From: Paenibacillus aceti | GTDB taxonomy: Bacteria; Bacillota; Bacilli; Paenibacillales; Paenibacillaceae | Length of the DNA stretch: 64,000 nucleotides | Direction of reading: 5' to 3' | Assembly: GCF_003614185.1 (NCBI RefSeq) | Contig: NZ_KZ987724.1 | Span: 2,986,171-3,050,170, forward strand | Part shown: positions 44,445-56,346 of the stretch, piece by piece | How positions within the stretch are numbered: the stretch's first letter is position 1 | How the letters are laid out: the number at the start of each line of letters is the position of its first letter | The notes under the pieces: generated by a model | The model's database searches: none | What the model saw: the letters and a program-made list of their open reading frames with translations, nothing else | What the model was told of the DNA's origin: nothing | Made by a program: the position numbers and the translations under genes

Positions 44445-46430
44445 TCAGTTGGCCAACGCTTTAGCGGCCGCACGATCGCCGCCAAGACGACCGGAAGTAA
44501 ATGAATAACCGATTCCGACGCCGTTGCCGACATAGGTATCATTAAACAGTACACCTTCCGATTCCAGACCTACCGCGAACAATCCAGGGACCGGGACGCG
44601 CTTGTCATTCAATACCTGAAAATCGGTATTAACGAGCAAGCCGCCTACTGAGCCGAGGTTGTTGATCTCAGCGATAATGGCGTAATATGGACCGCTCTCT
44701 CCCATCAATTGCAAATAAGCCTTGGATTTGCCGAACTCGACATCCACCCCGGTGCGAATAGCTTCTTGATATTTGTTGAAGGTGTTCTTAAATACATCAG
44801 TATCCATGCCAGCGTTCTTCGCCAACTCCTCGATAGTGCCGCCCTTGTATCCGTCTCCGTTCTCCACCATCGAATCAAAGACTTGCTGTGCATTTTTCCA
44901 AGGCGTATCCAGCTTGAATTGATCCTGGAAGTCGGCATAAAATTCCGGCGGCATGCCTGGAAGTCTAGGCGCTTTCACGCCATTCATGCCTTGTGCGGTC
45001 AGTGCATCGATTTGTGATTGAGACACGATAACCAAATGATAAGGGCCATTAAAAGCACTTGTATTAGCGGCAGCTACCGCTTCCAATGTAGCCGCCTCGT
45101 CGCGGAATCTTGCCCCGGATGGCCCGACATTGATAAAGTTCGGCAAATAGCTGAGCATCAGCGGATAGCTGGCTTCAAATGAAGAGTATTGCTCCTTCAG
45201 CTTGCCAGTAGCTCTGGCAAGCGTTTGGTGCAGCATTTGGCCTCCGAGGTTGTCTGGAACCTTGGCTCCAGCCGCCCATGCCATCTCCAGCCCTTCGCCG
45301 ATATTTTGTCCCAGCCCCCCATTGATGCCTTCGAATCCAAAGACTTCCTTAACCATCTCTTTGTTGGCCGCATAACCACCGGTTGCCATCACAATGCTCT
45401 TAGCTGTAACCTCAAGTGTAGTTCCGTCCTTCTTCTCTGCTATAACTCCTGTAACTTCGCCATTCGTTCCAGTCATCAGCTTCTTAGCGGTCGTCTCGGT
45501 AATCACCTGGCCCCCGTTCTTCTCAACGGATTCCGCCAACATGTTCCTCAGTAATTCCTGACGGGTATCATAAGCAGGAAGCACGTGCAGCGGCTCGCCA
45601 GCGAAATTCATGAACATGGTCTTATAACCTTTATCCGCCAGCCAGTCATACGTTTCTCCGGACTTCATGACATATTGCCGGATCGCAGCAGCGTCAACGC
45701 GCCAATGATTGTTATAGATCCAATCGGCTATTTCCTGCTCTACGTTAACTTTCAAGCCTTCATTCAACGATGCGGAAGAATTATAAAATTTACCGGCCCA
45801 GGACAAGTTGCTCGCACCGCCGATCGTTGCCGTCTTCTCAATAATAATGACTTTGGCCCCTTTGTCTGCCGCCGATACGGCTGCCGATACGCCTGATGCG
45901 CCTGCGCCTACGACAACTACGTCCGCCGCAAGCTGCTCCGTTAAACCTTCGCCCGGCTTCTTTACCGCATTTGACTTAAAAGCTTCAACGTCCCCTCCTG
46001 CCTGTTTCACGGCATCCTCCACCGCGGCCAGCAAACCGGCACTTGTCTCGGATGCTCCGGATACGGCGTCTACGGCTAACGTCTGGCCATCAATAATTTG
46101 CTCCTTTAAGGTGTCGAGTGCAGCATCACCAATTCCTGCGGTTTCGCCTTGGCTCAGTACTTTAATATCCGTAAGTTGATCCTCCGTAAAGGTAACTTCG
46201 ATCTGAATCGTCCCCTCTTTCCCCTTGGACTCCGCTGTATAGATTCCGGGTATAAAGGACATCTTGTTTACGGTATTTTCTTTTTGCGGCGTTAACTGTT
46301 CCGAATTGCTGTTCGCTGAATTTTCTGCTTGCGGCTTGTCTGAATTCCCTTTGCATCCCCCTAGCATCGACAGAATCATAACCAGGCATACTGAAATAAT
46401 CGCAAATCTGTAAACGGATTTTCTGCGCAT
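44445..46430 (-). CDS. Flavin-binding lipoprotein, fumarate/urocanate reductase-like
   Basis: 661-aa surface lipoprotein: signal FAIISVCLVMILSMLGGC. An FMN-binding domain (about residues 65-150) has IPGIYTAESKGKEGTIQIEV and DAVSGASETSAGLLAAVEDA; the SGA region is where this family attaches FMN. The FAD_binding_2 domain begins VVVVGAGASGVSAAVSAADK and ends GNGVGIGYSFTSGRLGGDRA. This combination is typical of extracellular reductases fed by flavin-based electron transfer in Gram-positive bacteria. The true acceptor (fumarate, urocanate or other) is not set by what I can see. Start ATG 46430 has AGGAGGAGG 7 nt upstream; the frame is open back into the group II intron but that part is intron sequence. 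Confidence 0.85.
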   Translation of the reverse strand: MRRKSVYRFAIISVCLVMILSMLGGCKGNSDKPQAENSANSNSEQLTPQKENTVNKMSFIPGIYTAESKGKEGTIQIEVTFTEDQLTDIKVLSQGETAGIGDAALDTLKEQIIDGQTLAVDAVSGASETSAGLLAAVEDAVKQAGGDVEAFKSNAVKKPGEGLTEQLAADVVVVGAGASGVSAAVSAADKGAKVIIIEKTATIGGASNLSWAGKFYNSSASLNEGLKVNVEQEIADWIYNNHWRVDAAAIRQYVMKSGETYDWLADKGYKTMFMNFAGEPLHVLPAYDTRQELLRNMLAESVEKNGGQVITETTAKKLMTGTNGEVTGVIAEKKDGTTLEVTAKSIVMATGGYAANKEMVKEVFGFEGINGGLGQNIGEGLEMAWAAGAKVPDNLGGQMLHQTLARATGKLKEQYSSFEASYPLMLSYLPNFINVGPSGARFRDEAATLEAVAAANTSAFNGPYHLVIVSQSQIDALTAQGMNGVKAPRLPGMPPEFYADFQDQFKLDTPWKNAQQVFDSMVENGDGYKGGTIEELAKNAGMDTDVFKNTFNKYQEAIRTGVDVEFGKSKAYLQLMGESGPYYAIIAEINNLGSVGGLLVNTDFQVLNDKRVPVPGLFAVGLESEGVLFNDTYVGNGVGIGYSFTSGRLGGDRAAAKALAN

Positions 46431-46534
46431 TTCTAATTCCTCCTCCTTTTGGTTTACGCAGCCCCCTCTTCTTTTGTCCCTAAGGCTACAGCCAAAGCTT
46501 AAACATTGGTGCAGCTCCAAGGTCAATGAAGATC

Positions 46535-48444
46535 TAGAGTAAAGGGCTGAAAATTTCAGCCCCTCCTCATCAAACCGTACGTGAGGTTTTCCCTCATACG
46601 GCTTTCCGATGTTCGTCATTCATGTGCATGCAGTTTACAAGAGCGTTTTAAGTCCACATTGATTGGCTATAAGCCTGACCTCGCGAACGGAACTCATCCA
46701 TCGCGCACGTTGCCGCTTCTTCGCATACCATCTCGCAAGTCTTTGCGTGATGTACCAATCCAACTTTGCCATTTTCCGCTGGCTGTAGGCGGTGTAATAG
46801 TAGTTCCGCCATCCTTGAATTTTGGGGTTTAGCCATTCTACGTGTTCTAAAAATGACTTATGCCGCATATTCGGTGGTGCCAAACGGTCCCTCACGACTT
46901 CCCGGATACGCTCTTCTGCTTTCCGTGTCAGCCATTGCTGGGTTGTGTAGTACGCTTTTCCTTTTGAGGTTTCAGCCCTCATCTTGCGATGATGCATGCC
47001 GAGAAAATCGAAGCCTTCTTCTCCAGTCCAGAGTCCAGCAATGCGCGTTTTGGTCGGATGCAATGTGAGTTCAAGACGCTCCATGATCGCTCGAATAAGT
47101 TCGTACGATCGGTCTGCGTCCTTCTTCGTCTTGCACACGACTACGAAATCATCTGCGTATCGCGTCAGTTCTCCGTATCCACTGCCATGTCTTTCCCACA
47201 GAATGTCAAAGTAGTTCAGATAGATATTTGCCAAAAGCGGAGATATGACCCCGCCCTGTGGCGTTCCCAAATCTGAGCACCTGACCGTTCCTTCCTCCAT
47301 TACTCCCGCTTGTAGCCACTTCCGTACCAGTTTCAAGATACGTCTGTCGCTGATTCGCATTTCTACCAGCTTCATTAACTTCTCTTGGTTGATGTTGTCG
47401 AAGTAGCCTTGGATGTCGACGTCGACCACCCAATTCCCTTTGCGATTGCATGCTTTCCGGATTCGGTCGAGTGCTTGCTTCGCGCTTTTCTTCGGACGAA
47501 ACCCAAATGAGCTATCCTGGAAATCCGCTTCAAAGATCGGTTCCATAACCAGTTTTGTTGCCATTTGTATGACACGATCTCGAACGGTGGGGATGCCCAG
47601 CGGTCTTTGCTTCCCGTCTTTCTTCGGGATGTAATGACGGCGGACAGGTTGTGGCTTGTAGTGTCCTTCCTTAAGGATCCGGTGACATTCTAGCAGGAAG
47701 TAACTCTCTCCTTGCTTCTCAATGTCCGAAAACGTTTCACCATCGACTCCCGATGATCCTTTGTTAGCCCTTACCCTTCGCCATGCCTCCCACAAAATAT
47801 CCATTCGGTAGACCTTGTCGTACAGCGCGTGGAATCTGCGCTTCTTGTTCTCCTTGGCCGCAAGACCTAGTTTCTTTTGGAGTTGTTGAACGTTTTCCTT
47901 TGGTGTTGTTAGCCGTTTGGCATTCACTAACTCGTACCTCCTTAAGAAACATGAACAAAGTAGGGCTCCTTTCCTCCCGCAGGTTGTGTTGTCCTGCGGT
48001 TCTTCGGTAATATGGGCCCTTCGGACTCCCTTCCTGCAGACGACTCACTTCACCTTTTGGGCTTATAGAGTGCCTCTTTACGATTTTTTTTCGTGCAGGG
48101 GAGGGTCTCCCCAGTTCACTGCATCTTCTTTCATACCATGCCGCTCCCTATACGCCGGAGGATTCTTCACTGTCGCTCCAAGTTCTTAACAGCTTCCATG
48201 GCCTTCGTCCATACATACGAGACTCGGCTTCCTCTTTTCCCTCTTGCGAGGCCTTTTTGACGACGCGGCAGGATTCACTTCATGTTACGGCCTGGTATGT
48301 CGCTCGCCCTGTCTCTGACAGGTACTTTTGTCGATACGCTTTTACGTACAGATTTCGCCGTCCGCAAGTATCCTAGCTACACAGGGACTTGGCTCCTCCC
48401 GTGGCCGGACTTTCACCGGTTAGAAGATGCGTGCCTCTGGGCAC
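46535..48444 (-). mobile_element. Group II intron with encoded reverse transcriptase
   Basis: About 1.9-kb retroelement. The 5' end is probably GTGCCC at 48444, followed by a short stem (GTGCC/GGCAC) and GGTGAAAGTCCGG of domain I. The 3' end carries domain V (AAGCCGTATGAGG and CCTCACGTACGGTT around GAAAA, 46610-46575) and a domain VI stem (GGGGCTGAAA/TTTCAGCCC) ending near 46534-46540; exact ends are uncertain by a few bases. It lies directly after the terminator of the MerR gene, the insertion preference of bacterial class C introns, and its ORF has no endonuclease domain. Class should be confirmed by RT phylogeny. Confidence 0.85.
46635..47927 (-). CDS. ltrA: Group II intron reverse transcriptase/maturase
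   Basis: 430-aa multifunctional intron protein. RT blocks are intact: RRHYIPKKDGKQRPLGIPTV, VVDVDIQGYFDNIN, GTPQGGVISPLLANIYLN, catalytic RYADDFVVVCKTK, and DFLGMHHRKM. The group II maturase domain follows (FLEHVEWLNPKIQGWRNYYY, RLARWYAKKRQ). There is no HNH endonuclease domain, and the protein ends soon after the maturase domain. It starts at ATG 47927 with AAGGAGGT about 13 nt upstream. It appears intact and the intron may still be mobile. Confidence 0.93.
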   Translation of the reverse strand: MNAKRLTTPKENVQQLQKKLGLAAKENKKRRFHALYDKVYRMDILWEAWRRVRANKGSSGVDGETFSDIEKQGESYFLLECHRILKEGHYKPQPVRRHYIPKKDGKQRPLGIPTVRDRVIQMATKLVMEPIFEADFQDSSFGFRPKKSAKQALDRIRKACNRKGNWVVDVDIQGYFDNINQEKLMKLVEMRISDRRILKLVRKWLQAGVMEEGTVRCSDLGTPQGGVISPLLANIYLNYFDILWERHGSGYGELTRYADDFVVVCKTKKDADRSYELIRAIMERLELTLHPTKTRIAGLWTGEEGFDFLGMHHRKMRAETSKGKAYYTTQQWLTRKAEERIREVVRDRLAPPNMRHKSFLEHVEWLNPKIQGWRNYYYTAYSQRKMAKLDWYITQRLARWYAKKRQRARWMSSVREVRLIANQCGLKTLL

Positions 48445-48450
48445 GCTATG

Positions 48451-48498
48451 TGAAAAAAATCTCAAAGCAGGTCAAAAAAATGACCTACCTTGAGATTT
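48451..48498 (-). terminator. Terminator of the MerR gene, target of the intron
   Basis: Minus strand AAATCTCAAGGTAGGTCA and TGACCTGCTTTGAGATTT around TTTTTT, followed by a T-run. The intron begins about 8 nt after it. Confidence 0.85.
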
Positions 48499-48560
48499 AA
48501 TCATTCGCTAAATATGATGATGCATCAATCACAAACTGGTTAGCGGAATTAATAAATTAC

Positions 48561-49367
48561 TTAAAAAGGAATATTAATTTCGAGATAAGAGCCCTGGGCC
48601 TCCTGAATATATTCATTTAGCAATAATTTCCCCGTAATATCTCCTGTAACCTTATGCCCTTTTGCAGCCAATTCATCCAGCATAAACCGGAAAGCATCAG
48701 CCGAGAAGCTATCCTCCGCCGAAGTCCGGATTACCGAAGACAGACAGCGGACAGGAGGAAGGTATTCCACGCGATCGCTAACCCCGACATTCAAATTCAG
48801 CAAATCGTCTTGCGTCAAAGTCATTCCCCAGCTGTATTTAAGAAGATGATTGCCCGGCGTATCATTCCAGTTCTCAATCCGGAAGCAAAAGAATGTGAAG
48901 GGCAGCAGTTCCATCCATTCGTTTACCATTTCTTTTAAATACGGCTCCTTCAATAAACGGTCCTGACTCGTTTGCTTAAGCCGGTATCTAGCCGTTAATT
49001 GCTTGATCCGGCACTTATACAATCTTTCCTCAATCTGCTCCAGTTCAGCCTGGATCTCGTTCATCTTATTCAGAAGCAGCGTACTCCTGCGAATTTGTCC
49101 CTCCAGATTCGTCTTCGACTGAAGGATTTGCTGTTGAACCCGCTGCGCCGTCGCTCCATTAATCAATTCAGACACGTCCTGCAGCGGAATATTCAAGCTC
49201 CGGTACAACCGACTCACCAGCAAGCTTCGAACATCCAGATCATAATAATACCTGTAATTGTTGCTGTGATCCTTAAGCGGCCTTATAATGCCCTGCTTCT
49301 CGTATAACCGTAAAGTATCCGCCGATACGCCGGTTATCGATGCAAATTCTCCGATAGAATATCTCAT
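48561..49367 (-). CDS. MerR family regulator with long C-terminal effector domain
   Basis: 268-aa regulator. N-terminal MerR helix-turn-helix (MRYSIGEFASITGVSADTLR, LYEKQGIIRPLKDHSNNYRY), coiled coil (about 80-120), then a roughly 140-residue effector domain resembling the GyrI/BmrR-like drug-binding fold (LTLTQDDLLNLNVGVSDRVE-type block; KGHKVTGDITGKLLLNEYIQ, GSYLEINIPF). AGGGGGGG lies 5 nt before ATG 49367. It stands upstream of the flavoprotein gene in the same direction, now separated from it by a terminator and the intron. Target genes unknown. Confidence 0.85.
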   Translation of the reverse strand: MRYSIGEFASITGVSADTLRLYEKQGIIRPLKDHSNNYRYYYDLDVRSLLVSRLYRSLNIPLQDVSELINGATAQRVQQQILQSKTNLEGQIRRSTLLLNKMNEIQAELEQIEERLYKCRIKQLTARYRLKQTSQDRLLKEPYLKEMVNEWMELLPFTFFCFRIENWNDTPGNHLLKYSWGMTLTQDDLLNLNVGVSDRVEYLPPVRCLSSVIRTSAEDSFSADAFRFMLDELAAKGHKVTGDITGKLLLNEYIQEAQGSYLEINIPF

Positions 49368-49392
49368 ACGAGCCCCCCCTTGTCACAAAAAC

Positions 49393-49425
49393 ACCCTAAA
49401 AATATAGTTATCTATATCTTAGGGT
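49393..49425. promoter_or_regulatory. MerR-type dyad upstream of the MerR gene
   Basis: ACCCTAAAAATATAG and CTATATCTTAGGGT form a nearly perfect 33-bp inverted repeat 26-58 bp upstream of the MerR start. The AT-rich centre would overlap the promoter. Autoregulation is inferred. Confidence 0.65.
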
Positions 49426-49576
49426 AAATAATAAAATGATATTGTGAATTTTTTCTCATAACAACGTGCTTGTTGGGGTAGCGGTGGTTTCATCACCGTT
49501 TCTAATTGTCTTCGTGGGATCTTCTGGCGTAAATGCAGTCCCGACTGCTACAAACTGATACCTCAAAGCCTGTAAA

Positions 49577-49599
49577 GGGGAATGTTTTGCAACATCCCC
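49577..49599 (-). terminator. Weak terminator after lacZ
   Basis: GGGGATGTT and AACATTCCCC (minus strand) pair around GCAA with one bulged base, followed by TTTACAGG. It is 30 nt past the lacZ stop. The rest of 49426-49629 shows nothing I can assign. Confidence 0.45.
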
Positions 49600-49629
49600 C
49601 TAAAAACGAAAAACAGCAAAATATCATAA

Positions 49630-52677
<3,048 letters not shown>

Positions 52678-52731
52678 TCATCCTTTCCTTCGAATCATAA
52701 GATAACAACCGCAAACCTTTGAGTAAATTAA

Positions 52732-53538
52732 CTAGAGAAACTTATTTCGATAATCGGTCGGTGTTAATCCATAATGCTTCTTGAAGCTATCCCGGAAATG
52801 ATCCTGATCTGTATATCCGATCTGATCACATATCTCATAAATTTTGATCGTCGGATCCTTAAGGAGCTTAACCGCTGCTTCCATCCGCACCTGGATAATA
52901 GCATGGTTCAATGTCGTGCCAGTCACCTCTTTGAACACCTGGTTCAGATATTTTTCACTCAATCCAACATGGGAGGCAATATCGTTTAAGGTCAAGTTCC
53001 GCTTCATGTAATGAGCCAAAACATATTCAAGGGCCTGATCCACCAGTTTTTTCTTTTTAACATTACCGCCTATGCTGTTTAGTGGCATTTGACCTGATAG
53101 ATTGGGGAGTTGCTCTCTCACCAATTGCTCCGCCATAGCAAGCCCATTGCGCTCCTCTTCTTCCTTGCGGAGCTGAGCAACGGCAAGCCCTACCACTCGT
53201 TGAATCTGCTCCGGGTCTACCGGCTTCAAGACGTAATCCAACACTTGTAGTGAGATCGCCTTGCGGGCATATTCAAATTCATTCAAGCCTGACAGGATAA
53301 TGCATTTCATATCTGGATACCGCTGCAGCACATCTGTGATCAGCTCGATGCCATTTACCTTTGGCATACTAATATCTGTTAATAAAATATGAGGAGCAAG
53401 GGCATCCAGCTGTTCTAGAACCTCCTCACCGTTACTCAGTGCTCCGATGACCTCTACATCAAGCGCACTCCAATCAATGGAGCGAACAATGGCTTCCCGA
53501 ACAGTCCTTACATCTTCTGCTACCAGCAGCTTATACAT
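52732..53538 (-). CDS. Short YesN-type response regulator with AraC output
   Basis: 268-aa regulator, compact for its class because receiver and DNA-binding parts are nearly adjacent. Receiver: LLVAEDVRTVREAI, phosphoacceptor Asp in ILLTDISMPKVNG, Lys in LDYVLKPVD. AraC motifs: LTLNDIASHVGLSEKYLNQV and KIYEICDQIGYTDQDHFRDS, ending LTPTDYRNKFL. Its ATG overlaps the kinase stop by one base (TAATG), so it is translationally coupled. Its likely binding sites are the 21-bp-period repeats at 57389, 59273 and 61152. Confidence 0.92.
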   Translation of the reverse strand: MYKLLVAEDVRTVREAIVRSIDWSALDVEVIGALSNGEEVLEQLDALAPHILLTDISMPKVNGIELITDVLQRYPDMKCIILSGLNEFEYARKAISLQVLDYVLKPVDPEQIQRVVGLAVAQLRKEEEERNGLAMAEQLVREQLPNLSGQMPLNSIGGNVKKKKLVDQALEYVLAHYMKRNLTLNDIASHVGLSEKYLNQVFKEVTGTTLNHAIIQVRMEAAVKLLKDPTIKIYEICDQIGYTDQDHFRDSFKKHYGLTPTDYRNKFL

Positions 53539-55430
53539 TATTCATCCTCCATTCTCTCTTCCGGTGCAGGATTTCCGAACAAGCTAGGCCTAAGTTCACC
53601 TTCATTCTTGATTGCTTCATCAATGTCTGCGATTAATGGCATAACCGCTTCCACACAGGTTCCGTTAGAAACTCTGATATACCGCAGACCATAATCTCCC
53701 TTCCGTTCCTTGCAGTTCAGCAAAATTCTACGATGCACATTTAAAGTTCCATAGCCCCCCTCCGAACTCTTCTCCTTGCTGCTCTCTCTAGCTAATCTGT
53801 AGTTCATCAAGTCCGGATCTACTCCACTTCCATTGTCCTCCACTCGGAGGATAACGCTTTCAAATTCTCTTCTAGCTGAAATCTCGATTCGACAATCGCT
53901 CGTCTTATTGGCAAATCCATGTACAATACAATTTTCCGCAAGCGGCTGCAGAATTAAATGAATCACCTGTACAGCGGCCAGTTCCTCCGGAATATCTATG
54001 CTGATCATTAGGTCATCCAGCATTTGCTTCTGAATGTCTAAATAAGCTTCTACCTGACAAGCCTCATCCTTAAGGGGGATCCAGGTCTTGCCTTTATTTA
54101 ATCCATAACGGAACACATTGGCAAGCGAACGGACGATCATGCTGGTCTCCATATCCCCGGAAATCAATGCCCGGCAGTTGATCAAATCCAATGTATTATA
54201 CAAAAAATGAGGATTGATTTGAGCTTGCAACAATTCCAGCTGCAATTGGCGCCGCTCAATTTCTTCAGTGAAGCTCTTCTCAATCAGTTGCCGAATCATA
54301 ACCAGCATTGCTGAGAACTGTTGGTTCAATTCGTTAATCTCATAGATTTCTGAGATGTCGCTTGGCAGGGGCTGCTCCAGCTGCAGCACATCCTTCCGCT
54401 GCATGGCTGTAACTAAACGGGATATGGGAACCGTCACACGAACAACAATCGAATGCATCCAGAACCCGGATACCAATAGCGCAATGATACCAATAACTGC
54501 ACAGATCATCGAGATCATAAAGGTATAGCGGCTAAAATGACTCTCTGGAACCAAGGCCACCAGCTTCCAGCCATTATCGAACGAGTCGTACATAATTCTG
54601 TACGATTCATTATCTACAGTTGCTTTAACGGTCCCTTTGGCTCCATGAAGTGATTGAACATATGGCGTTCCGCTCAAATTCTCCATAAATGAATGCCGGG
54701 CGCTATATATTACCTGGTCCTTCTCATCCAGCAGCAGATAGTAGCCTTTATCAATAGGCGCATTACCAATCACGCCCTGGATGCTTCGAGTATCCGCACC
54801 AACCATCACCGTGCCTATATTCCGGCCATCCTTATAGCTGAGCTTGCGACTAGCCAAATACACCACATTGCCCGTACCAAAAGGTTGCGCCCACCACACG
54901 CCTTCACTCTCATTACGATTCAGCCGTTGGTACCATTCTGCATCTGTCAGGTCATTAGCCTGGTAAATTCCAGTTCCGCCGAAAAAATGGGCGGGTGAAA
55001 CACTATAAAGACTGCTGGTGGGCTCCAATATCATAGATACGCTATACGTCGTCTGAACTGCATTATTTGAAGCAACATTATGGAGCAGAGATAAGAGAGA
55101 TAGATTTTGCAAATTCTTCTCCAGCTCAAAAAAATCACCGATCGACTCATAATCATCCTTATATTGACGATCAATGAGGTTATCAATAAATTGATTAGAT
55201 CGCACGAACGCACTTACATTTTTCATGGTATCAAACTGATACCAGACATTCCGATGTACAAACTCCATCGACTGCTCCGCCATTTTTAGCGTATGGTTGT
55301 TTTGAACCTGAATCAGAATATAGCTGGAAGCCGTCGTGGACAGGACGATAAATACCACAATCAAACCTAAGAGTGGCAAGCTCAACTTGTTGAACAAGCG
55401 TGAGGTTTTACGCGATGCGGTCTGTCCCAT
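53538..55430 (-). CDS. YesM-type sensor histidine kinase
   Basis: 630-aa membrane kinase of standard size. Helix at about 16-38, extracellular Cache-like region (NLSLLSLLHNVASNNAVQTT, YLASRKLSYKDGRNIGTVMV, YYLLLDEKDQVIYSARHSF), helix about 300-325, HAMP, His-kinase box QAQINPHFLYNTLDLINCRA near 405, N box LILQPLAENCIVHGF near 495, and G box (DNGSGVDPDLM, GGYGTLNVHRR). It follows the second permease by 25 nt. The signal is presumably a galactoside or its binding protein. Confidence 0.92.
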   Translation of the reverse strand: MGQTASRKTSRLFNKLSLPLLGLIVVFIVLSTTASSYILIQVQNNHTLKMAEQSMEFVHRNVWYQFDTMKNVSAFVRSNQFIDNLIDRQYKDDYESIGDFFELEKNLQNLSLLSLLHNVASNNAVQTTYSVSMILEPTSSLYSVSPAHFFGGTGIYQANDLTDAEWYQRLNRNESEGVWWAQPFGTGNVVYLASRKLSYKDGRNIGTVMVGADTRSIQGVIGNAPIDKGYYLLLDEKDQVIYSARHSFMENLSGTPYVQSLHGAKGTVKATVDNESYRIMYDSFDNGWKLVALVPESHFSRYTFMISMICAVIGIIALLVSGFWMHSIVVRVTVPISRLVTAMQRKDVLQLEQPLPSDISEIYEINELNQQFSAMLVMIRQLIEKSFTEEIERRQLQLELLQAQINPHFLYNTLDLINCRALISGDMETSMIVRSLANVFRYGLNKGKTWIPLKDEACQVEAYLDIQKQMLDDLMISIDIPEELAAVQVIHLILQPLAENCIVHGFANKTSDCRIEISARREFESVILRVEDNGSGVDPDLMNYRLARESSKEKSSEGGYGTLNVHRRILLNCKERKGDYGLRYIRVSNGTCVEAVMPLIADIDEAIKNEGELRPSLFGNPAPEERMEDE

Positions 55431-55455
55431 TTTCTCATCCCCTGCACATGGAATA

Positions 55456-56331
55456 TCACCCCTTAACTGAGCCTACCATCATCCCCTGATCAAAATATTT
55501 TTGAACAAAAGGATAGATTATCAGCATCGGCAAAGCCACGATCACGATGGCTGACATTTGGATGCCGATCGTTGGCGGAGGTGTAGTTCCGGCCGCCTCT
55601 AACAGCTCAGGAGGTAAGCTGGAACTGGCTATTATGGTGCGGAGCACTAATTGCACTGGAGCCTTGTTCCAATCCGTCACATATAGCATAGCATTAAAGA
55701 AATCATTCCAGTAGACTACCAAATACATTAAACCGATAGAAGCCAAAACCGGCATGGACAGCGGTAAGACAATTTGCCACAAAATGCGGAATTCCGAGGC
55801 TCCGTCGATAGCGGCAGACTCCTTCAAGCTTTCTGGGATGCCCTCAAAGAAGGTTTTCATAATGATCATATAGAACGCGCTGAACGCCATAACCAGGATT
55901 AATACATACGAGGTGTTCAGAAGCCCTAATTGCTTGATCGTAATATAAGTAGGGATCATTCCCCCTCTAAACAACATCGTAAATACAAAAAACAGAATAA
56001 GAATTCTACGTCCAGGCAGCTTTTTCTCAGCTAATGCATAGGCGGCGCCGGAGGTCAGAATTAGTGCAAGAATCACGCCCCCAACTGTATTCTTCAGCGT
56101 ATTACCATAGGATTGATATATCAGTGAACCCTTCTCTAGCAAATACTTGTAATACTCTAGGCTAAACGAAGTTGGGAACAAGACCATGCCATTCTTGGCA
56201 CTGAATATATGATAAGGAGTAACGGATACAGTAATGACATACCAGAAGGGCAAAATAATAATAACTGTCATGAGCGACAAAAGAATATAGTTAGAGACGA
56301 CAAATAATTTCTCTGTAGCGGTAAGCTTCAT
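55456..56331 (-). CDS. LplC-type sugar ABC transporter permease
   Basis: 291-aa permease; EAA loop KESAAIDGASEFRILWQIVL; C-terminus VQKYFDQGMMVGSVKG typical of LplC/YtcP. It follows the LplB-type gene by 15 nt. Confidence 0.93.
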   Translation of the reverse strand: MKLTATEKLFVVSNYILLSLMTVIIILPFWYVITVSVTPYHIFSAKNGMVLFPTSFSLEYYKYLLEKGSLIYQSYGNTLKNTVGGVILALILTSGAAYALAEKKLPGRRILILFFVFTMLFRGGMIPTYITIKQLGLLNTSYVLILVMAFSAFYMIIMKTFFEGIPESLKESAAIDGASEFRILWQIVLPLSMPVLASIGLMYLVVYWNDFFNAMLYVTDWNKAPVQLVLRTIIASSSLPPELLEAAGTTPPPTIGIQMSAIVIVALPMLIIYPFVQKYFDQGMMVGSVKG

Positions 56332-56346
56332 GATTCGGTCTCCTCT

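Noticed and set aside
46431-46619. Upstream extension of the flavoprotein frame
   Set aside because: The extra 63 codons translate domain V/VI of the group II intron; a lipoprotein signal with AGGAGGAGG starts at 46430.
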